Source: Acidobacteriota bacterium
Lineage (GTDB): Bacteria; Acidobacteriota; Holophagae; Thermotomaculales; Thermotomaculaceae
NCBI GenBank assembly: GCA_026986725.1
Contig: JALSOA010000018.1
Coordinates: forward strand, 1-60,515
Direction of reading: 5' to 3'
DNA length: 60,515 bases
Positions within the stretch are counted from its first letter, which is position 1; each line of letters opens with the position of its first letter. Shown here piece after piece: positions 17,459 to 26,154 of the stretch. The notes below the pieces were generated by a model. That model worked only from the letters and a program-made list of their open reading frames with translations, did no database searches and was not told the DNA's origin. A program made the position numbers and the translations under genes.

Positions 17459-18014
17459 TTTTGCCTTCCCGCAAAAGGTTTTCCACTATTGTTTTAAGCA
17501 TAAGCCTTGCCCTGTGAAGCCTTACCTTTGCATTTGTAATGCTTATGTCCATTATTTCAGCTATCTCCTGGTGGTTTAACCCCTCTATGTCCTTTAAGAT
17601 CAATGGAATCCTGTACTGCTCGGGCAGGTGCAAAATAGCCTTTTGAATAAGGTTTTCAATCTCTTTTCTTTCAAAGGTTATGTGTGGATTCTCATTGTGA
17701 CTGTTTAAAGAATGTATTTGATTGTCTTCAAGCTCGTCAAAAGATACCACATTTTTTTCAGAAATCTTTTTCTTCTGGCAGGCGTTTGAGGCAATTCTGT
17801 AAAGCCATGTCGAGAGTTTGGATTCCCCTTTGAAGTTTTTTATGTACTTAAAGGCGTTTAAAAGAGTCTCCTGCAAAATATCAGATGCGTCTTCCCTGTT
17901 TCCGCAGAATTTAAGCCCGAAGTTGTAAATGGTGTTTTTGTATCTTTCAAAGAATTCATTGAAGGCTTCTTCATCCCCTGATTTAAGTTTTGTTATAAGT
18001 TCTTTCTCTGTCAT
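17451..18014 (-). CDS. ECF RNA polymerase sigma factor
   Basis: Sigma-70 family factor of 187 residues with only regions 2 and 4. Region 2 is seen as FFERYKNTIYNFGLKFCGN, DASDILQETLLNAFKYI and KLSTWLYRIASNACQK; region 4 as LPEQYRIPLILKDIEGLNHQEIAEI and ITNAKVRLHRAR (the DNA-recognition helix). A polar linker of about 40 residues separates them. The ATG at 18014 fits the family start (MTEKELITKLKSGDEEAF). A TTG at 18032, immediately after the UPF0210 stop, would add six residues. The anti-sigma gene overlaps its end. Being the direct downstream neighbour of UPF0210 suggests cotranscription with the shell-protein/aldehyde block. Confidence 0.92.
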   Translation of the reverse strand: MTEKELITKLKSGDEEAFNEFFERYKNTIYNFGLKFCGNREDASDILQETLLNAFKYIKNFKGESKLSTWLYRIASNACQKKKISEKNVVSFDELEDNQIHSLNSHNENPHITFERKEIENLIQKAILHLPEQYRIPLILKDIEGLNHQEIAEIMDISITNAKVRLHRARLMLKTIVENLLREGKNG

Positions 18015-18033
18015 CTCTTTTAGGTTTTTCAAT

Positions 18034-19404
18034 TCAATTTCTCATACTTGTGATTGGAGCAGGTATTCTTCCGCCTCTATCAATAAATCTCTTGGAAGAA
18101 AAGGTGTTTATGTCCTGAACAATAGCCATTCCAAGCAATCCGCCAAACTGCACCTCGTCCCCAACCTTTGCACCGGGAGGAACAATCACCCTTACAGCGG
18201 TTGTTTTACCGTTTATCACCCCTATTGCTATCTCGTCTGCAATAAGGCCTGAAATTGTTTCAGCAGGGGTATCTCCCGGCACCGCCACCATGTCAAGCCC
18301 AACAGAGCAAACAGCAGTCATTGCCTCTAACTTCTCCAGCGTCAAAGCACCTAACTTCACAGCCTCAATCATCCCCGCATCCTCCGAGACAGGGATAAAT
18401 GCACCACTCATACCCCCGACATAGGAAGAAGCCATAACACCGCCTTTTTTAACCGCATCGGTTAGCATTGCAAGTGCAGCGGTTGTTCCCGGTGCCCCCG
18501 GTTGCTCAACCCCTATCCCTTTCAGTATCTCTGCAACCGAATCCCCTTCGGCAGGGGTAGGAGCAAGGGAAAGATCAAGTATTCCAAACTTAACCCCAAG
18601 CCTTCTCGCAGCCTCTCTTCCTATCAATTCACCAGCCCTTGTGATCTTGAAAACAGTCTTTTTTATTATTTCGGAAAGTGTGCCAAGGTCAACATCTCCA
18701 GCCTTTTTCACAACATCGTTCACAACACCGGGTCCCGAAACCCCGACATTTATAACACATTCAGGCTCCGAAACCCCGTGAAAAGCACCTGCCATAAACG
18801 GGTTGTCCTCAACCGCATTTGCAAAAACAACAAACTTTGCGTTTGCAATTGCCCCTCTGTCCTTTGTCATTTCAGCCATCTCTTTTATAATTATCCCCAT
18901 CTCTTTAACCGCATCCATATTTATCCCGGCCCTTGTCGATGCAACATTGACAGATGAGCATATATGCTCTGTAACAGACAAAGCCTCTGGTATTGACTTG
19001 ATAAACTCCTCTTCAACCTTTGTGCTTCCCTTTTGAACAAGGGCAGAGTAACCGCCAAGGAAATCTATCCCGATCTCATTACAGGCTCTATCAAGGGTTT
19101 TCGCAATCTTTACAAATCCGTCTCTGTTTATTGAAACCCCTCCTGTCAATGAAACAGGGGTAACGGAAAGCCTTTTGTTTGCAACCCTTATACCAAACTC
19201 CTCTTCTATCTCGTTTACAGTTTTCACAAGGTTTCCCGCATACTTCATTATCTTGTCGTATATGTTATCGCAGGTTTTACCAATATCGGATGTAATGCAA
19301 TCAAAAAGGGATATCCCCATGGTTGTGGTTCTTATATCAAGATTCTCCATGCGGATCATCTTGATTGTTTCAAGAATCTCTTTTGTGCTGAAACTGCCAA
19401 GCAT
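18034..19404 (-). CDS. UPF0210 (DUF711, PFL-like) family protein
   Basis: A 456-residue protein of the UPF0210 family, whose structure resembles glycyl-radical enzyme barrels but which has no proven reaction. Diagnostic stretches include the N-terminal [50 protein letters not shown], the central [12 protein letters not shown], and a C-terminal [15 protein letters not shown] end. No glycyl-radical motif is present. The ATG at 19404 follows AGGATT. It follows the ACT-domain gene by two bases; UPF0210 and ACT (UPF0237) genes are commonly paired in anaerobes. A role in amino-acid-related regulation or metabolism is often suggested but unproven. Confidence 0.93.
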   Translation of the reverse strand: MLGSFSTKEILETIKMIRMENLDIRTTTMGISLFDCITSDIGKTCDNIYDKIMKYAGNLVKTVNEIEEEFGIRVANKRLSVTPVSLTGGVSINRDGFVKIAKTLDRACNEIGIDFLGGYSALVQKGSTKVEEEFIKSIPEALSVTEHICSSVNVASTRAGINMDAVKEMGIIIKEMAEMTKDRGAIANAKFVVFANAVEDNPFMAGAFHGVSEPECVINVGVSGPGVVNDVVKKAGDVDLGTLSEIIKKTVFKITRAGELIGREAARRLGVKFGILDLSLAPTPAEGDSVAEILKGIGVEQPGAPGTTAALAMLTDAVKKGGVMASSYVGGMSGAFIPVSEDAGMIEAVKLGALTLEKLEAMTAVCSVGLDMVAVPGDTPAETISGLIADEIAIGVINGKTTAVRVIVPPGAKVGDEVQFGGLLGMAIVQDINTFSSKRFIDRGGRIPAPITSMRN

Positions 19405-19406
19405 AA

Positions 19407-19832
19407 CTAAATCCTGTGCATTGACTTAAAGAGTTCCTGATGCTGCGAGAAAACAGCAACCCCAAGTTCATCAGCCTTTTTTTCAAGCATATCTTTAAGT
19501 TCGGTAAAACTTTTAGTCGATGTTGAAAGGTCAACAATGATTATCATTGCAAAGTTTTTTCCGAGAAGGGTCTGGGTAATATCTGTTATGTCAACATTGT
19601 TTTCAGCAAGCACCCCTGTTATCCCCGCAACAATTCCGGGCTTGCTCTCCCCGAAAACGGTTATTATTGCAGTGTTTTTGTCGTCTCTTTCAGGTATCCC
19701 TTCAACAGAGTCCTTCGATTCTACAGTTCTCAACAGTTCCTTTACACATTCCTTAACCTTATCAGTTCCATACTGGCCAAAGTGTTTGAAAACAATTTCG
19801 GTTAACTTATAAACAAACGCTTCTCTATCCAT
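19407..19832 (-). CDS. ACT-domain protein with N-terminal extension (UPF0237-like)
   Basis: ACT domains bind small ligands, typically amino acids, and regulate partners. The 141 residues split in two. Residues 1-50 are an unrecognised helical, charged extension ([18 protein letters not shown]). Residues 51-141 are the ACT fold, with the start [21 protein letters not shown], the middle [12 protein letters not shown] and the end [15 protein letters not shown]. The usual UPF0237 protein is about 90 residues, so the extension is unusual. It sits two bases from both neighbours, the aldehyde dehydrogenase and UPF0210 genes. Confidence 0.9.
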   Translation of the reverse strand: MDREAFVYKLTEIVFKHFGQYGTDKVKECVKELLRTVESKDSVEGIPERDDKNTAIITVFGESKPGIVAGITGVLAENNVDITDITQTLLGKNFAMIIIVDLSTSTKSFTELKDMLEKKADELGVAVFSQHQELFKSMHRI

Positions 19833-19834
19833 AT

Positions 19835-21412
19835 TTAAACCTTCTCAAATATATTGTGTTTCTTCCCCTCGTCAAGCGCAAGGGGGGTTATTAAAGTTTT
19901 ATCGTTTATCAAAATCTTCCTATTCTCTTTTAAAGCCTTTTTTATATCCTCTTCGCATACAAAGTCGTAAACTCTTTTTTCAACACTTTCCGAAACCTCA
20001 AAATCAGACAGTTTGCTTTCGATAACGGATTCAATTGAATGAGGCTTAACATCCTTGAAGTAAAAGTCATAGGGTGAAAACCTGCCTTTGTTCACAGGCT
20101 TTGTCTCAAATGCAACCCTCTTTATATTTATCATGTGCCTTGCCGTAATGTTTTCGCTTGTTATGTTGTTTCCAAATGTGCCACAGCCAAGGGTCAATGA
20201 AGGCATTAAATTTGTTGAATACCCCACGGCTCCGTGTGTTGTTGGGGAGTTAACTACAATTCTGAATGCAGGCTTTTTCAATGCAAACTGCTTTAAAACC
20301 TCTTTGTTTCTTGTGTGTATCCCAAGTGAATGACCAAGCCCCCCGAACTTTAAAAGTTGAATACACCTCTGACAGGCCTTCTCCCAGCCGTCTTCAATGT
20401 AAAGGGCAAGAACAGGGGAGAGTTTCTCAATGGAAAGGGGATAGGCTTTGCCAACACCGTCAAGGGGTGCCACAAGCGCAACAGTTTTTTCAGGTACATT
20501 CACCCCGGCAAGCTTTGCAATGTAGGTTGCAGGTTTTCCGACAATTTTTGGATTTGCACCAAACTTCTCGGTAACAACAACAGAGGCAACCTTTTGAACT
20601 TCATCACCCTTTAAAATATAGGCATTGTTTTTAAGCAATTCCTCAATTACCTGCTTTGCTATGGGCTTATCTGCAATTATAGACTGTTCCGATGCGCATA
20701 TTGTCCCATTGTCAAATGTTTTCCCGGTTATCACATCTTTTACAGCCTTTTCAACATCAGCCGTCCTCTCAATAAAAACAGGGACATTGCCGGGACCAAC
20801 CCCGTATGCAGGCTTGCCTGACGAATAGGCAGCCTTTACAAGCCCAAGCCCACCTGTTGCAAGTATAATCCCTGTTTTAGGATGGGACATCATCTGCTTT
20901 GTCAACTCAATTGTCGGGTTATCAACAATCTGGACTGCATCCTCAGGCGCCCCGACCTTTTTCAAAGCCTCTCTTATTATGTCAACCGTTGCCTTAATAC
21001 ACCCCTTTGCCCCGGGATGGGGTGAAAAGATTATAGGGTTTCTCCCCTTTAAAGATATTATTGCCTTATACAGAGTTGTTGAAGTTGGATTGGTGGAGGG
21101 TATGACAGCAACCACAATGCCAACAGGTGCGGCAACCTCAATGATTTTATTGACAGTGTCTTCCTTTATTATTCCAACAGTTTTTTCGTTTTTTATAGAA
21201 TCCCACAAAATCTTTGTTGCAAGTATATTTTTTATCTTTTTATCCTCCACTTTGCCGTATCCAGTTTCATTGTGGGCAAGTTCAGCAAGAGGCAAAGCGT
21301 TTGCCTCACCGTCTTTTGCAATTTGCTCAACAAGTCTGTCTATCTCTTCCTGAGAGTATTCTTCAAGGATACTGCCGGCAACTTCTGCCTTTTCAAAAAT
21401 AGAATCAAGCAT
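19835..21412 (-). CDS. CoA-acylating aldehyde dehydrogenase (EutE/PduP-like)
   Basis: Converts an aldehyde plus CoA and NAD+ to acyl-CoA, or the reverse. Visible core: [17 protein letters not shown] for cofactor binding, [13 protein letters not shown], and the catalytic Cys239 in NGTICASEQ. This CoA-acylating signature resembles AdhE N-domains, EutE and PduP, not ordinary CoA-independent ALDHs. The C-terminal 40 residues (CEEDIKKAL, then [13 protein letters not shown]) look like an appended tail. I associate similar ITPxAxDxG-type tails with microcompartment-associated enzymes (inference). The shell-protein gene ends 33 bases upstream; the ACT gene follows two bases after the stop. The aldehyde is unknown. 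The ATG follows GGAGATTGG. Confidence 0.9.
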   Translation of the reverse strand: MLDSIFEKAEVAGSILEEYSQEEIDRLVEQIAKDGEANALPLAELAHNETGYGKVEDKKIKNILATKILWDSIKNEKTVGIIKEDTVNKIIEVAAPVGIVVAVIPSTNPTSTTLYKAIISLKGRNPIIFSPHPGAKGCIKATVDIIREALKKVGAPEDAVQIVDNPTIELTKQMMSHPKTGIILATGGLGLVKAAYSSGKPAYGVGPGNVPVFIERTADVEKAVKDVITGKTFDNGTICASEQSIIADKPIAKQVIEELLKNNAYILKGDEVQKVASVVVTEKFGANPKIVGKPATYIAKLAGVNVPEKTVALVAPLDGVGKAYPLSIEKLSPVLALYIEDGWEKACQRCIQLLKFGGLGHSLGIHTRNKEVLKQFALKKPAFRIVVNSPTTHGAVGYSTNLMPSLTLGCGTFGNNITSENITARHMINIKRVAFETKPVNKGRFSPYDFYFKDVKPHSIESVIESKLSDFEVSESVEKRVYDFVCEEDIKKALKENRKILINDKTLITPLALDEGKKHNIFEKV

Positions 21413-21445
21413 TCCAATCTCCAGTAATGTTATTGACGGAAACTA

Positions 21446-21739
21446 TTATTTGCCCTTCTTCTCCCTGTAATCCGGCAAAATCTTCTCAACATCCGAATGA
21501 GGCCTTGGAATAACATGGACAGAGACAAGCTCTCCAACCCTTCTTGCAGCGGCTGCACCTGCATCAGTTGAAGCCTTAACAGCGCCAACATCACCCCTTA
21601 CCATAACGGTAACATAACCGCCGCCTATGTATTCCTTGCCTATCAAAACGACATTTGCAGCCTTTACCATAGCATCGGCAGCCTCTATTGCCCCAACAAG
21701 TCCCTTGGTTTCAACCATACCAAGCGCTTCTCTATTCAT
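21446..21739 (-). CDS. Bacterial microcompartment hexameric shell protein (BMC-H, EutM/PduA-like)
   Basis: A single BMC domain of 97 residues, the usual hexamer-forming length. The recognisable blocks are [40 protein letters not shown], the tail [10 protein letters not shown], and a charged C-terminus. It should assemble into flat hexamers that tile a protein shell around enzymes. No pentameric vertex protein, trimeric BMC-T or other shell gene is in the window, so a full shell would need genes elsewhere. It is placed between the acyl-CoA dehydrogenase and aldehyde dehydrogenase genes. Its Shine-Dalgarno is excellent (AAAAGGAGG), suggesting high expression, as expected of a structural protein. 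Confidence 0.95.
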   Translation of the reverse strand: MNREALGMVETKGLVGAIEAADAMVKAANVVLIGKEYIGGGYVTVMVRGDVGAVKASTDAGAAAARRVGELVSVHVIPRPHSDVEKILPDYREKKGK

Positions 21740-21815
21740 AAATTCCTCCTTTTAATATTCATAAACATAATACCACAAAACAAAATCACTTAAAAGCAAA
21801 GGGGGAAACATAAAT

Positions 21816-23066
21816 TCACTCAAACACCTTCTCATCGTCCCTGTGGGCATTTTCTGCATCCATTTCAACATCTCTAACATTCTCCTTTACAACCTTCTGC
21901 CAGAACTCTTTGTACCATTCATGCTGAATTATCAATTGCATTATCTCATTTGTCCCGACCCATATCATTGAAAGCCTTATATCCCTCAATATCCTTTCAA
22001 TTGGATAGATATCGGTGTACCCTATTCCACCCATAACCTGCATACATTTGTTCACTATGTCCCATGCAGCCTCCGTAACAAATTTCTTGCTTTCCGATAT
22101 CATTCTCCTGACTCTTCCCGGAGAGGCTTTTTTTGAATCTATTGCAAGTGCGGTTGAATATACAAGCCCCCTTGCAGCGTCAAGAAGCATAACAGAGTCT
22201 GCAACCTTAAATCCGACAGCCTCAAACCTTGCAATCTCTTTTCCGAAAGCCTTTCTCCTTGATGTGTACCTTGTTGCTATCTCAATTGCAGGCCTGACCG
22301 AACCTATTGTCATTGCAGCGGTTCCAAGCCTTTCGGGTATCATCATCCTTTTGAAAACCTCGTATCCTCCGTTAATTCCGTTCAACGCAAACCTTTCAGG
22401 CACTCTTACATTGTCAAGTTTAAGCCTTCCTGCTCCCCCGCCTCTTACACCCATCAAACCGTATATGTACTCTGTTTCAACCCCCTTTGTCCTTGGCACC
22501 ATAAATGCTGTTATTCTTCTGTGAGGATCAGGGTTATCCCTGTCGGTTACCGCATAGATCAAAAACCAGTCTGCCCCTTCCGCCCCCACAATAAACCTTT
22601 TGCCTCCGTTTATTACCCAGTCTTTTCCGTCCTTTACAGCATAGGTTTTAGCACCAAAGAAGTCCGAACCGCCCCTTGGCTCGGTCAACCCCTCAGCAGC
22701 ATAAACCTCTCCTTTAAGCAATGGCTTTACAACCTCTTCCTTTAACTCATCGCAGCCATACTCTGCAATTGCATCGCAAACAATGTCTGCACCAACCCCC
22801 CATAAACACGCAAGGGAATAACTCGGCACCCCTATCTCTTCTGCAACAATTACATTTTCAACCCAGCCAAGCCCTCTCCCTCCCAACTCTTTCGGGATTC
22901 TAATACCTAAAAGGTTCCTCTTCCCTGCCTCTTTTAAATACTCTTTTGGAAACTGCACCTCTTCTTTATCCATTGCAAGGATCAAATCCTTGGGTACCCA
23001 CCTTGAAAACTCCCTTGCCTCATCCCTCAACCTTTTTTGCTCATCGGTAAAGGTAAAATCAAACAT
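21816..23066 (-). CDS. Acyl-CoA dehydrogenase
   Basis: FAD-dependent oxidation of an acyl-CoA at the alpha-beta position. The 416-residue sequence has the FAD/substrate blocks EGLTEPRGGSDFFG (near residue 125), GGKRFIVGAEGAD and MGVRGGGAGRLKLDNVRVP. The catalytic-Glu region is WVGTNEIMQLII near the C-terminus, with the Glu at about residue 375. A C-terminal tail rich in acidic residues (MDAENAHRDDEKVFE) is unusual. The electron acceptor (ETF) genes are not in the window. It is the first gene of the shell-protein operon, with 76 bases before the shell gene. The ATG follows AAGGAG. Confidence 0.92.
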   Translation of the reverse strand: MFDFTFTDEQKRLRDEAREFSRWVPKDLILAMDKEEVQFPKEYLKEAGKRNLLGIRIPKELGGRGLGWVENVIVAEEIGVPSYSLACLWGVGADIVCDAIAEYGCDELKEEVVKPLLKGEVYAAEGLTEPRGGSDFFGAKTYAVKDGKDWVINGGKRFIVGAEGADWFLIYAVTDRDNPDPHRRITAFMVPRTKGVETEYIYGLMGVRGGGAGRLKLDNVRVPERFALNGINGGYEVFKRMMIPERLGTAAMTIGSVRPAIEIATRYTSRRKAFGKEIARFEAVGFKVADSVMLLDAARGLVYSTALAIDSKKASPGRVRRMISESKKFVTEAAWDIVNKCMQVMGGIGYTDIYPIERILRDIRLSMIWVGTNEIMQLIIQHEWYKEFWQKVVKENVRDVEMDAENAHRDDEKVFE

Positions 23067-23136
23067 GGCAAAACTCCTTATTGACAGTTCTTTATTTTAA
23101 TAATAACAAAAAATTGCTATTAAGAGTTTCAAATAC

Positions 23137-23145
23137 TGATATAAT
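23137..23145 (+). promoter_or_regulatory. Extended -10 promoter element for the MFS transporter gene
   Basis: TGATATAAT, 35 bases before the TTG start at 23180, in the divergent gap with the acyl-CoA dehydrogenase gene. A TTGCTA lies 20 bases upstream, too far for a standard -35, so this probably acts as an extended -10 promoter. Confidence 0.5.
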
Positions 23146-23179
23146 TTTTTTATAAAACTCAAGATTGGGGAGGTTGAAC

Positions 23180-24787
23180 TTGGAAGAGGAAAAAAGAAAT
23201 GAAAGCCAGAATGAGAGCATAACTCAACAGGAAGAAACAAAAACAAACCCTTTAAGGGAGATTATCCAGCCTTTTATTGACTTTGCAAAGGTGCCAAAGG
23301 TTTTGTGGGGTGTAAACATCTCCTATTTGATTGAGGGAATGGTTTACTTTGGAATACTCACCTTTATGGCAATTTACTTTAACGACTTTTTCGGGCTAAA
23401 TGACCATCAGGCAGACCTTGTTGTTGGATTTTTCACAGGGGGTATTACCCTTGCAATGCTATTTTTAGGGGGAATGTCCGACAAAATAGGGATAAGAAAG
23501 GCATTGCTAATATCCTTAATCCTTATGCTAATTGGAAGAATAATTTTTACAGGGGTGCCATACCAAATTCTGTTTGACCACACCTCATGGGTAATGCTTT
23601 ACTATGCAGCGCTCATTGGGCTTTTCTTTGTTATAGTCGGGTACGGTATGTACCAGCCTGCTGCATACTCTGCTGTCAAAGAGTTCACAGATGAAAAAAC
23701 CGCAACAATGGGTTATGCAGTACTCTATGCGGTAATGAACCTTGGAGGATTTTTACCAGGGCTTATTTCACCGAGGATAAGGGCATGGTACAGGGATTTT
23801 TTTATTGCAAAATTAAAGGCTGCAGGGATAACAATTAACCCGGAAGTCCACTACGGTATGCTTGGGGTTTTCTGGTTCTATGTAATATGCACCTTTCTTG
23901 GAATAATTGTTTTAATGATGTTTGTAAATAAAAAGACAATTGCTCAGGCACTTGAAGAAAAGAAACAAAAAGAGATGGCTTCAGGCAAAAGCGAAGACCA
24001 AATTGAAAAGGAAAGGGCTGAAAACAAGCCTAAAAAGAGGAGTTTCAAACAATACCTTGCAGAGCATCCTTTAAGGGATATAAAGTTTGCTTTCTTTATA
24101 TTCGCCTTAATCCCTGTTCAAACTTTGTTTGCACATAACTGGCTCACCCTGCCCCAGTATGTTGACAGGGCGTTCGGCCCAACTGTAAAGGCAAATATGG
24201 AGTTTTTCGTAAACTTCAATCCAATTCTGATATTTATACTCACTCCCCTTGTGGCTGCAATCACGGCAAAAGCAGATGTAATGAAGATGATGATACTGGG
24301 AACTTTTGTAATGGCTCTTCCAACCTTCTTCCTTGCTCTTGGCCCAAATGTTTACACCCTCTTTGCTTACATACTTGTAATGTCTGTGGGTGAGGCTATG
24401 TGGCAGCCAAGGTTTTTACAGTATGCAGCAGAACTTGCACCTCCCGGAAGAACAGGGGAGTATATGGGTATAGCACAGTTCCCATGGTTTCTCACAAAGA
24501 TAATTACAGCCCTATATGCAGGGTGGTTTTTAATGCATTACTGCCCGGTTGAAGGGCCAAAACATACCGAAAAGATGTGGTTTATTTACGGATTGATAGC
24601 GATAACCTCTCCAATACTCCTCTTTTTAACGAGAAACTGGCTGAAGAAAGACAAAGAGGAGAGGCAGGATTCTCTTTTCGGAAAGATTTTAACCGCAGCA
24701 ATTGCAATAATTGTTGTTGTAATACTTATTTATATGGTTAAGATGTTGATAACAATACTTGTTACAATCCCAATGTCAAAGATGTGA
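23180..24787 (+). CDS. MFS-family transporter
   Basis: The protein of about 535 residues has a polar N-terminal tail of about 35 residues (QNESITQQEE) and then roughly 12 hydrophobic segments. A long charged loop after helix 6 (EEKKQKEMASGKSEDQIEK) separates two six-helix halves, the MFS layout. The second loop reads GGMSDKIGIRKALLI, the conserved GxxSDxxGxRK motif of MFS cytoplasmic loop 2-3. Substrate unknown. The length and loop are reminiscent of peptide/POT-like members. A TTG at 23165 reads into the ribosome site GGGGAGG, so the TTG at 23180 is chosen, six bases downstream of it. ispF starts one base after the stop. Confidence 0.85.
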   Translation: MEEEKRNESQNESITQQEETKTNPLREIIQPFIDFAKVPKVLWGVNISYLIEGMVYFGILTFMAIYFNDFFGLNDHQADLVVGFFTGGITLAMLFLGGMSDKIGIRKALLISLILMLIGRIIFTGVPYQILFDHTSWVMLYYAALIGLFFVIVGYGMYQPAAYSAVKEFTDEKTATMGYAVLYAVMNLGGFLPGLISPRIRAWYRDFFIAKLKAAGITINPEVHYGMLGVFWFYVICTFLGIIVLMMFVNKKTIAQALEEKKQKEMASGKSEDQIEKERAENKPKKRSFKQYLAEHPLRDIKFAFFIFALIPVQTLFAHNWLTLPQYVDRAFGPTVKANMEFFVNFNPILIFILTPLVAAITAKADVMKMMILGTFVMALPTFFLALGPNVYTLFAYILVMSVGEAMWQPRFLQYAAELAPPGRTGEYMGIAQFPWFLTKIITALYAGWFLMHYCPVEGPKHTEKMWFIYGLIAITSPILLFLTRNWLKKDKEERQDSLFGKILTAAIAIIVVVILIYMVKMLITILVTIPMSKM

Positions 24788-24788
24788 T

Positions 24789-25268
24789 ATGGATTTAAGG
24801 GTCGGACAGGGCATAGACTTTCACAAATTTGAATACGGAAGAAAACTTATTATAGGGGGGGTTGAGTTTGACTCCCCCTATGGTTTAAAAGGCCACTCTG
24901 ATGCAGATGTGTTATTGCACGCAATAACAGATGCAATTTTAGGGGCAATAGGGGAAGGGGATATAGGGCAGCACTTTCCCGATACAGACATGAAGTTCAA
25001 AGATGCAGACTCAAAAATATTTTTAGAAAAAGCAAAGGAATTGGCAGAAGAAAAAGGCTATCAAATCTCAAACATAGACGCAACAATTATATGTGAAAAG
25101 CCAAAAATAAACCCGAAAAAAGACATTATCAGAGAGAATGTTGCCATTATTTTAGGTCTGGAAAAAGAAAGGGTAAATATAAAAGCCACAACAACAGAGA
25201 AGATGGGCTTCTTAGGAAGAAGCGAAGGCATCTGCGCCATGGCCATAACATCTCTTATTAAAGATTAA
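24789..25268 (+). CDS. ispF: 2-C-methyl-D-erythritol 2,4-cyclodiphosphate synthase
   Basis: Fifth step of the non-mevalonate isoprenoid pathway. From the ATG at 24789 it has 159 residues, typical for IspF. Zn ligands are visible as Asp10 and His12 in GQGIDFHKF and His44 in the HSDADVLLH block; EGDIGQHFPDTD is the cytidyl/diphosphate loop. An in-frame open stretch extends 30 bases upstream into the transporter gene but has no ribosome site. It is placed directly after the transporter stop, so coupling is likely. Other pathway genes are not in the window. The gene ends four bases before convergent nrdG. Confidence 0.95.
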   Translation: MDLRVGQGIDFHKFEYGRKLIIGGVEFDSPYGLKGHSDADVLLHAITDAILGAIGEGDIGQHFPDTDMKFKDADSKIFLEKAKELAEEKGYQISNIDATIICEKPKINPKKDIIRENVAIILGLEKERVNIKATTTEKMGFLGRSEGICAMAITSLIKD

Positions 25269-25272
25269 ATAG

Positions 25273-25950
25273 TCATTCTCTCAATGAAACTTTTAAAGAG
25301 TGCGTTGAAAGGAAATCTTCAACACATTTTTTAATACCTCTTTCAGGTACACCGTTTTGAGAATAAATCTGAAAAACTGGGTTTGCTATTTTAAGATTCC
25401 TGTACTCATCAATAAGCATGGCTAATTTTTCAAAATCTGCAAGCCCTTCAAAAATTGTTGTTCTAACCTCAAAGTCAACACCTCTATTTTTCAAGATCTC
25501 AATGCTTTCAGCGGTTTTTTCAAAATAATTCCTTTTTGTGCCGCTTGCAAAAGGGTAATTTTTTCTGTCCGCTTTCAGGTCTATTCCAGCCCAGTCTATC
25601 AAACCTTTATCTATAATCTTTTTCAATTTTTCAGGTGAATAGCCTGTCGTGTGAATGCCGACCTTTAAGCCGCATCTCTTTACATAATCTGCAAGGAATT
25701 CAAGTTCATCAATAAACAGAAGGGGCTCTCCTCCACTGAACACTATTGCATCAAGAAAATCCTTTCTTTCATCAATAAATGCTTTGAAGGATTCAAACGG
25801 ATATCCAGGCTCTCCCCTTTCAATAAACTCCCTGTTATGACAATAGGGGCAATTAAAAACACATCCCTTGAAGTAAAAAACAGCGGATAAACATTCGGGA
25901 AAATCAATTGTTGTAAAGGGAGTTACTCCCCCTATGTTGAAAAATTCCAT
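25273..25950 (-). CDS. nrdG: Anaerobic ribonucleotide reductase activase (radical SAM)
   Basis: Generates the glycyl radical on the reductase from S-adenosylmethionine. The 225-residue protein has the radical-SAM cluster motif in KGCVFNCPYCHN (Cys30, Cys34, Cys37), the N-terminal FTTIDFPECLSAVFYF typical of NrdG/PflA activases, and the SAM-binding FSGGEPLLF near residue 73. It is longer than E. coli NrdG (154 residues), in the size range of the PflA-like/Thermotoga-type activases. Its position after the glycyl-radical gene confirms the role. The Shine-Dalgarno is weak, suggesting coupling to the six-base-distant upstream gene. Confidence 0.92.
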   Translation of the reverse strand: MEFFNIGGVTPFTTIDFPECLSAVFYFKGCVFNCPYCHNREFIERGEPGYPFESFKAFIDERKDFLDAIVFSGGEPLLFIDELEFLADYVKRCGLKVGIHTTGYSPEKLKKIIDKGLIDWAGIDLKADRKNYPFASGTKRNYFEKTAESIEILKNRGVDFEVRTTIFEGLADFEKLAMLIDEYRNLKIANPVFQIYSQNGVPERGIKKCVEDFLSTHSLKVSLRE

Positions 25951-25956
25951 AAATAT

Positions 25957-26154
25957 TCACAATCTTTTCAAAGCAACATCTTCCTTAAAGTAAACCCTCT
26001 CTTTGAACTCGCTTTTTTTGCCCCTGTTAAACTCCGAAACCGGCCTGTGATAGCCCATTACCCTTGTCCATACCTCACATTTTTCCCCTTTAACATTCTC
26101 GAGTTCACTCTTCAATTGCTCAAGCCTTTTTTCAAGTTTTTCCCTTTCCGTCAT
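25957..26154 (-). CDS. nrdD: Separate glycyl-radical domain of class III ribonucleotide reductase
   Basis: A 65-residue protein. Residues 1-22 are a charged coiled-coil-like helix (EKLEKRLEQLKSELENV). Residues 26-56 match the extreme C-terminus of ordinary NrdD: CEVWTRVMGYHRPVSEFN, then KKSEFKERVYF. Gly34 in RVMGY is the predicted radical-carrying glycine. The ATG immediately follows the TAG stop of the large subunit gene in the same frame, and GGAGGT five bases before the ATG makes separate translation likely. It would have to dock on the large chain for activation by NrdG. Short stand-alone NRDD-type proteins are known from some genomes, but function is inferred here. Confidence 0.85.
   Translation of the reverse strand: MTEREKLEKRLEQLKSELENVKGEKCEVWTRVMGYHRPVSEFNRGKKSEFKERVYFKEDVALKRL

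Noticed and set aside
21446-23066. Complete propanediol or ethanolamine microcompartment operon
   Set aside because: No lyase, dehydratase, alcohol dehydrogenase, PduL, BMC-P or BMC-T gene is in the window.
23165-23180. Transporter start at the TTG at 23165
   Set aside because: That start would place the ribosome site GGGGAGG inside the coding region; the TTG at 23180 is correctly spaced.
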